Source of the DNA: Mycobacteroides franklinii
Lineage (GTDB): Bacteria > Actinomycetota > Actinomycetes > Mycobacteriales > Mycobacteriaceae
DNA length: 64,000 bases
NCBI RefSeq assembly: GCF_002013895.1
Contig: NZ_MAFQ01000011.1
Location: 167,125-231,124 of the forward strand
Direction: 5' to 3'
How positions within the stretch are numbered: the first letter of the stretch is position 1; the number at the start of each line of letters is the position of its first letter. The notes below the pieces were generated by a model. The model worked only from the letters and a program-made list of their open reading frames with translations, did no database searches and was not told the origin of the DNA. Both the position numbers and the translations under genes were made by a program. Shown piece by piece: positions 60,745 to 64,000 of the stretch.

Positions 60745-61143
60745 ATGACCGTTTATATCGGGGACGCCGCCCGCATGTCTGGGTTGACCATCGATACCAT
60801 CCGTTATTACGAGTCATTAGGTCTGATAACGGACAGCACACGAGACGGCGTCGGCCGGCGCGTCTTCACGGCCGATGACCTGCTCTGGCTGGTTTTTCTG
60901 CGCCGGATGCGTGAAACGAATATGCCCATCGTCCAGCTTCAGGAATACCTGCGGTGCCGTGGTCGCGGTGTCGACGGTATCGCGGGAATCCTGAGGGTCC
61001 TGAAAGACCATCACCATGCCATGGGGCAGCAGCAAGCCGCCCTGAACGAATGCATCGCGCTGATCGAGGCCAAGATCGCCAAATACGAAGGGCTCGCAGC
61101 CGCAGGGCTCCCGCCCGGAACTCCGGAGGTTGACCTGGAGTGA
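60745..61143 (+). CDS. MerR family transcriptional regulator
   Basis: A 132-residue MerR regulator: N-terminal winged helix (MTVYIGDAARMSGLTIDTIRYYESLGLI) and a C-terminal coiled coil (residues 82-118). No Cys cluster, so not a metal sensor. Its 3' end contains the 19-bp-spacer promoter that serves the downstream cupin gene. ATG at 60745. Confidence 0.93.
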   Translation: MTVYIGDAARMSGLTIDTIRYYESLGLITDSTRDGVGRRVFTADDLLWLVFLRRMRETNMPIVQLQEYLRCRGRGVDGIAGILRVLKDHHHAMGQQQAALNECIALIEAKIAKYEGLAAAGLPPGTPEVDLE

Positions 61144-61160
61144 GGTCGAGCTCCTACCGT
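61130..61160 (+). promoter_or_regulatory. MerR-type promoter with 19-bp spacer
   Basis: TTGACC (61130-61135) and TACCGT (61155-61160) are separated by exactly 19 bp, and the spacer holds GGAG...CTCC symmetry. A 19-bp spacer is the hallmark of promoters activated by MerR regulators through DNA unwinding. It overlaps the merR stop codon and drives the cupin gene at 61211. Confidence 0.75.
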
Positions 61161-61210
61161 GTGCTGATGACCGACAAGCACGGTCGAACCTCACCGAAGG
61201 AGTACCCATC

Positions 61211-61624
61211 GTGATTGTTGTCCGCCACCATCCCGACAGCCGCCGCGCTCCAGCCGAAAACTTCACCGGCATCGTCTTTGTCGACGAGCTCGCGATAGCA
61301 CAAGCCCCCTCGCGGCTACGCGCATTCAGCGTGCATTTCACCCCCGCTGCCCGTTCTGCGTGGCATCAGCATCCATTCGGCCAGATACTGCATGTCACTG
61401 AAGGGGTTGGCCGAATCCAGGCCAAAGGTGGACCAATACACGAGATCCGCGCTGGCGACACGATCGTTACCCGACCCGGGGAATGGCACTGGCATGGCGC
61501 CGCACCCACAACATTTATGACACACACCGCGATCCAGGAAGCCGACGACGACCACTGCGACGCCTACTGGGGCCAGCATGTCACCGACGACGAATACAAC
61601 GCACCCGCTACACCAGCCACCTAA
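61211..61624 (+). CDS. cupin domain protein, MerR target
   Basis: A 137-residue cupin. Motif 1 SAWHQHPFGQILHVTEGVG supplies metal-binding histidines (H-x-H) and motif 2 RPGEWHWHGAAP the others. It resembles quercetin-type or detoxifying cupins found beside MerR regulators with carboxymuconolactone decarboxylases. GTG at 61211 after AAGGAG. Confidence 0.87.
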   Translation: MIVVRHHPDSRRAPAENFTGIVFVDELAIAQAPSRLRAFSVHFTPAARSAWHQHPFGQILHVTEGVGRIQAKGGPIHEIRAGDTIVTRPGEWHWHGAAPTTFMTHTAIQEADDDHCDAYWGQHVTDDEYNAPATPAT

Positions 61625-61705
61625 GCCAGCAGCACCGCCGTCAAATAGTGAATTCAGCGTGAACTAACGGTTGACGGCACGGTTGATTTGACTCACCCTT
61701 ACGTC

Positions 61706-61906
61706 ATGTCCGGCATAAGCGAGCAGACATCGCTAGCCGCGGTGCAGCAGCGCCTAGCGAGCAAGTACTCGTGGCTATCGCCTGAACACATTGCGTCTGT
61801 GGTCCAGTGTGTCTACGCGCGTTTCGCCGAATGCAGAGTCCGCGAGTTCGTACCTCTACTGGTTGAACGGCGTTCTTGCGCCGAGCTCGCCACAGTCAGT
61901 GCTTGA
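61706..61906 (+). CDS. three-helical bundle dimerization domain protein
   Basis: A 66-residue helical protein (SEQTSLAAVQQRLASKYSWL then HIASVVQCVYARFAECRVRE and FVPLLVERRSCAELA) typical of small actinobacterial three-helix bundle proteins of unknown function, often near stress genes. ATG at 61706; a TTG at 61688 is also in frame. Confidence 0.7.
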   Translation: MSGISEQTSLAAVQQRLASKYSWLSPEHIASVVQCVYARFAECRVREFVPLLVERRSCAELATVSA

Positions 61907-62159
61907 GAATCTCCAAATGTTGCGCGCCGCGCGTAGCTGGATACCGGTGATGCAGGCCGTCGATGAGACGGTGCGCCTCGTATAGCTCCTTGCGCATCGC
62001 CGCCATGCGACGGCGATGATGTCGTTGAGTGGTGTTGTGAGCGGGCGTATGTCGGATGAGAAGTTCAGTTTTGCGGACTGTCTGCGACAGTTGGCGCACA
62101 TGCTCCTACAACGATGCCAGCAGTGTCCGAGCCTGTGCCACAGACGCATCCTCCATCAC
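61896..62159 (-). pseudogene. small helical protein gene interrupted by TAG
   Basis: A leftward frame starting at GTG 62159 gives MEDASVAQARTLLASL, then a TAG at 62108, then EHVRQLSQTVRKTELLIRHT to MRKELYEAHRLIDGLHHRYP and a TGA at 61898. The two halves look like one alpha-helical mycobacterial protein. Restart at the GTG at 62099, preceded by TAGGAG, is possible, so the second half might still be made. It overlaps the three-helix bundle gene end. Confidence 0.5.
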
Positions 62160-62551
62160 GTGCGGATCGTCGCACCCGCGCAACCGTCATGCACAGCAAC
62201 CGATCAGGTTGCGTAAAAGGCGGGACGGGCCCACGCGCCCCTAAACGACGAAAACCCAGCTACGCTGGAGTTTTCATGCAGTGGACATAATTGTCCCAAC
62301 GACATGTTCAGACTCGTTTGGCCATACGCGCAGGTCAGGTTGGAGCTGCCGCACACTAAAGCCTGTCGTGAGGCTGCCCTGGCAACGGTGCCGCCCTTGC
62401 GCACACTGCCGCAATAACCACCCCGACGGCATTCGCAGGCAGTCGTGCGCCAATTCACCGGATTGCGCGCGTCGTGGGCCCTGCCTCACGTGGGGCGATC
62501 CATCTGCGCGCTAGGTTCGAATACACCTTCAACCGATATGCGGAGAGATCA
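62160..62551. other. intergenic region with no recognisable gene
   Basis: Apart from the hairpin at 62251-62274 nothing coding or repetitive was recognised in these 392 bp. Confidence 0.6.
62251..62274. terminator. stem-loop with A- and T-tracts
   Basis: AAAACCCAGC-TAC-GCTGGAGTTTT forms a 5-bp CCAGC/GCTGG stem extended by AAAAC/GTTTT around one bulged A, ending in TTTT. This has the form of a bidirectional intrinsic terminator, rare in mycobacteria. Confidence 0.6.
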
Positions 62552-63403
62552 TTGCTTGAGATCCCGGCCCTTGACTCGACCAATCTCGATCAGTTTCACG
62601 CATGGGATGGCGCCAATGGCCTGTTCTGGTCTGATCGGGCTGAAAGATTTGATCAGGGCATGGCCGCGTACCACAACGGGCTCTTGGACGCTGCGGGCAT
62701 TATGAAAGATTCGGCTGTCCTCGACATTGGCTGTGGGGCCGGTCAGGTCACTTGCGACGCCGCACGGATCGCACAGCAAGGTTCGGTGCTCGGGATCGAC
62801 CTGTCATCAACGCTGTTGGAAGTCGCGGGCACACGTGCCCTAACAGAAGAGTTGAGGAATGTGTCGTTCGTTCAGGCAGACGCGCAGGTGTACGACTTTG
62901 GTGAATCACGATTCGATGTCGCGGTGAGCCGGCACGGAACGATGTTCTTTGGTAACCCGCGCGCGGCCTTCGTCAACATCGCGCGCGCGATCCGACCCGG
63001 TGGCCGGTTCGTACAGTTGGTGTGGCAATCCGTCGAGCGCAACGAGGGCATTCGCACGTTCCGCACCATCTCCGCTGGCGGACGCGAGCTACCCTGTCCG
63101 CCGCCTGAGACCCCGAACCCGTTCTCCCTGAGCGACCCGACCCGCGTGCACCAACTCCTGGGCGCGGCTGGCTTTGTCGACATCGAGATGACCGAAATGC
63201 ACGCCCCGATGTTCTACGGTCGTGACGTCGACGACGCATTCGACTTCATCGCCGCGCATTCGGCCTCAGCGTTCGCCGCACTTGACGATCAAACCCGCGG
63301 CCGCGCACTGGACAGGTTGAGAGTGAACATCGCTGAACATCTCACCGATCAGGGCGTGTTCTACGACGCTGAGCAATGGCTTATCCAGGCCCAGCGACGC
63401 TGA
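62552..63403 (+). CDS. class I SAM-dependent methyltransferase
   Basis: A 283-residue methyltransferase. Motif I is VLDIGCGAGQVT, the acidic loop LGIDLSS, and motif post-I VSFVQADAQVYDF; motif III is ARAIRPGGRFVQL. The TTG at 62552 follows GGAGAG; a longer frame goes to 62474. The acceptor is unknown; the family includes small-molecule methyltransferases. Confidence 0.85.
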   Translation: MLEIPALDSTNLDQFHAWDGANGLFWSDRAERFDQGMAAYHNGLLDAAGIMKDSAVLDIGCGAGQVTCDAARIAQQGSVLGIDLSSTLLEVAGTRALTEELRNVSFVQADAQVYDFGESRFDVAVSRHGTMFFGNPRAAFVNIARAIRPGGRFVQLVWQSVERNEGIRTFRTISAGGRELPCPPPETPNPFSLSDPTRVHQLLGAAGFVDIEMTEMHAPMFYGRDVDDAFDFIAAHSASAFAALDDQTRGRALDRLRVNIAEHLTDQGVFYDAEQWLIQAQRR

Positions 63404-63639
63404 CAGTAGCCCTGACCGAACACGAGATCGAGATCGCCCTAAATCGCAGCCTGAGTCGGCGAATATCGGCGCCGCATCGATCGCGGCCGGCCACCGACCC
63501 CGCTGAGAATGGCCTTCAGCGCGGCGCTTTACGGAATAGCCAACCAAATCCGGACGGACAGCCGCTCTAGTTGACCGCTCGTGGGCCCGATTTTGACGGG
63601 TTCACCTGTATCTCTTGACGTCCTTCTTTGCAGCGTTCC
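63404..63639. other. intergenic region with no recognisable gene
   Basis: Scattered short frames only; nothing recognised. Confidence 0.5.
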
Positions 63640-64000
63640 AGCGGATTTCGTTGGTCCTTCCGCCGCACCGACCCGCTACCCGAGCTACGCAACCACGCCC
63701 TCGATGACACCTAGCACCAGGCCCGCACCCCCAGCCAACATCTCCGTGCCGGCCCTCGCACCGGCCAACTGGTTCGGCCAAGGCCTGCACGGACGGGGCA
63801 ACGCCGAAGGCTTTCTGCACGCCCCCAACGGTGGCTGCACGTGCACCCCCGGCCACCACGACGAGTGGTGCTACCTCTCCGAAAGCGTTGCTCTACAACA
63901 GCAGTTCTTCGACCACTACCTCAAATGCCGCGATAACAGCTGGCCCGACGCCCTACGCGTTGTCATGCACGTCCCCCACCCTGACGGTGGGCACCGAACC
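63640..64000 (+). pseudogene. CocE/NonD family hydrolase fragment, broken, runs off the edge
   Basis: Segments resembling CocE/NonD (S15) hydrolases appear in different frames: TDPLPELRNHALDDT then a TAG (63712-63714) where Tyr is expected; then in another frame NISVPALAPANWFGQGLHGR and ALQQQFFDHYLKCRDNSWPD. Between them a one-base loss at GGTGGCTG, where WLHVH is in the neighbouring frame, is compensated a few codons later. The 5' half is absent. Multiple lesions make this a pseudogene. Confidence 0.6.

Noticed and set aside
1..64000. CRISPR array, rRNA or tRNA genes, insertion sequences, prophage integrase
   Set aside because: None recognised by eye on either strand; an exhaustive tRNA or IS search was not possible.

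Overview
The window is from a high-GC actinobacterium, almost certainly a rapidly growing mycobacterium of the Mycobacteroides (M. abscessus/M. chelonae) group. The evidence is gene order matching the M. tuberculosis aspS-hisS-relA-apt-secFD-yajC-ruvBAC-pdxTS-pimA-pgsA-thrS backbone, mycobacterial phosphatidylinositol mannoside genes, a Bla_Mab-like class A beta-lactamase with an SDN motif next to relA, and LexA boxes of the actinobacterial type. The species call is inference; no database was searched.

Layout. 0-2.4 kb: a compact operon of a TetR repressor, a GT1 glycosyltransferase and an orphan ATP synthase c-subunit (AtpE paralogue), preceded by a perfect operator palindrome. 2.4-10.4 kb: a four-gene operon on the minus strand (DUF2126 transglutaminase, fused ATP-grasp/alpha-E protein, second transglutaminase, zinc metallopeptidase), a conserved but biochemically undescribed amide/peptide-forming system. 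10.5-18.9 kb: F420 enzyme, ArsP-type permease with a His-rich partner, HAD enzyme, aspS, esterase, YpfJ-like protease. 18.9-25.3 kb: SOS-controlled radical SAM protein, a patch of gene remains (19.9-21.1 kb), GGCT, hisS operon, ppiB-bla. 25.3-35.8 kb: rel, apt, a solute-binding lipoprotein, secF, secD, yajC, ruvB, ruvA, ruvC, all on the minus strand. 35.9-42.8 kb: a TetR with three matching operators, a PAP2 phosphatase, yebC, an HD protein, a large hairpin, pdxT, tesB, pdxS and a membrane Nudix protein. 42.8-49.2 kb: an accessory gene, then the overlapping thrS-HIT-pgsA-patA-pimA operon for early PIM synthesis.

49.2-64 kb is accessory. It holds two DJ-1/PfpI-type proteins (one a GlxA regulator with a 33-bp tandem repeat in its N terminus), thioesterase, DUF1990, secreted proteins, an adenylate-forming/acyl-reductase pair resembling EhpF/EhpG or LuxE/LuxC, a membrane class III adenylate cyclase, a hydrolase, a MerR-cupin pair with a textbook 19-bp-spacer promoter, a SAM methyltransferase and several pseudogenes broken by TAG codons or frameshifts.

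The most interesting candidate for an undescribed system is the TetR-glycosyltransferase-AtpE2 cassette. It looks like a self-contained resistance unit against an ATP-synthase-directed compound: sensor, modifying enzyme and altered target. Second is the transglutaminase/ATP-grasp/alpha-E/metallopeptidase operon.
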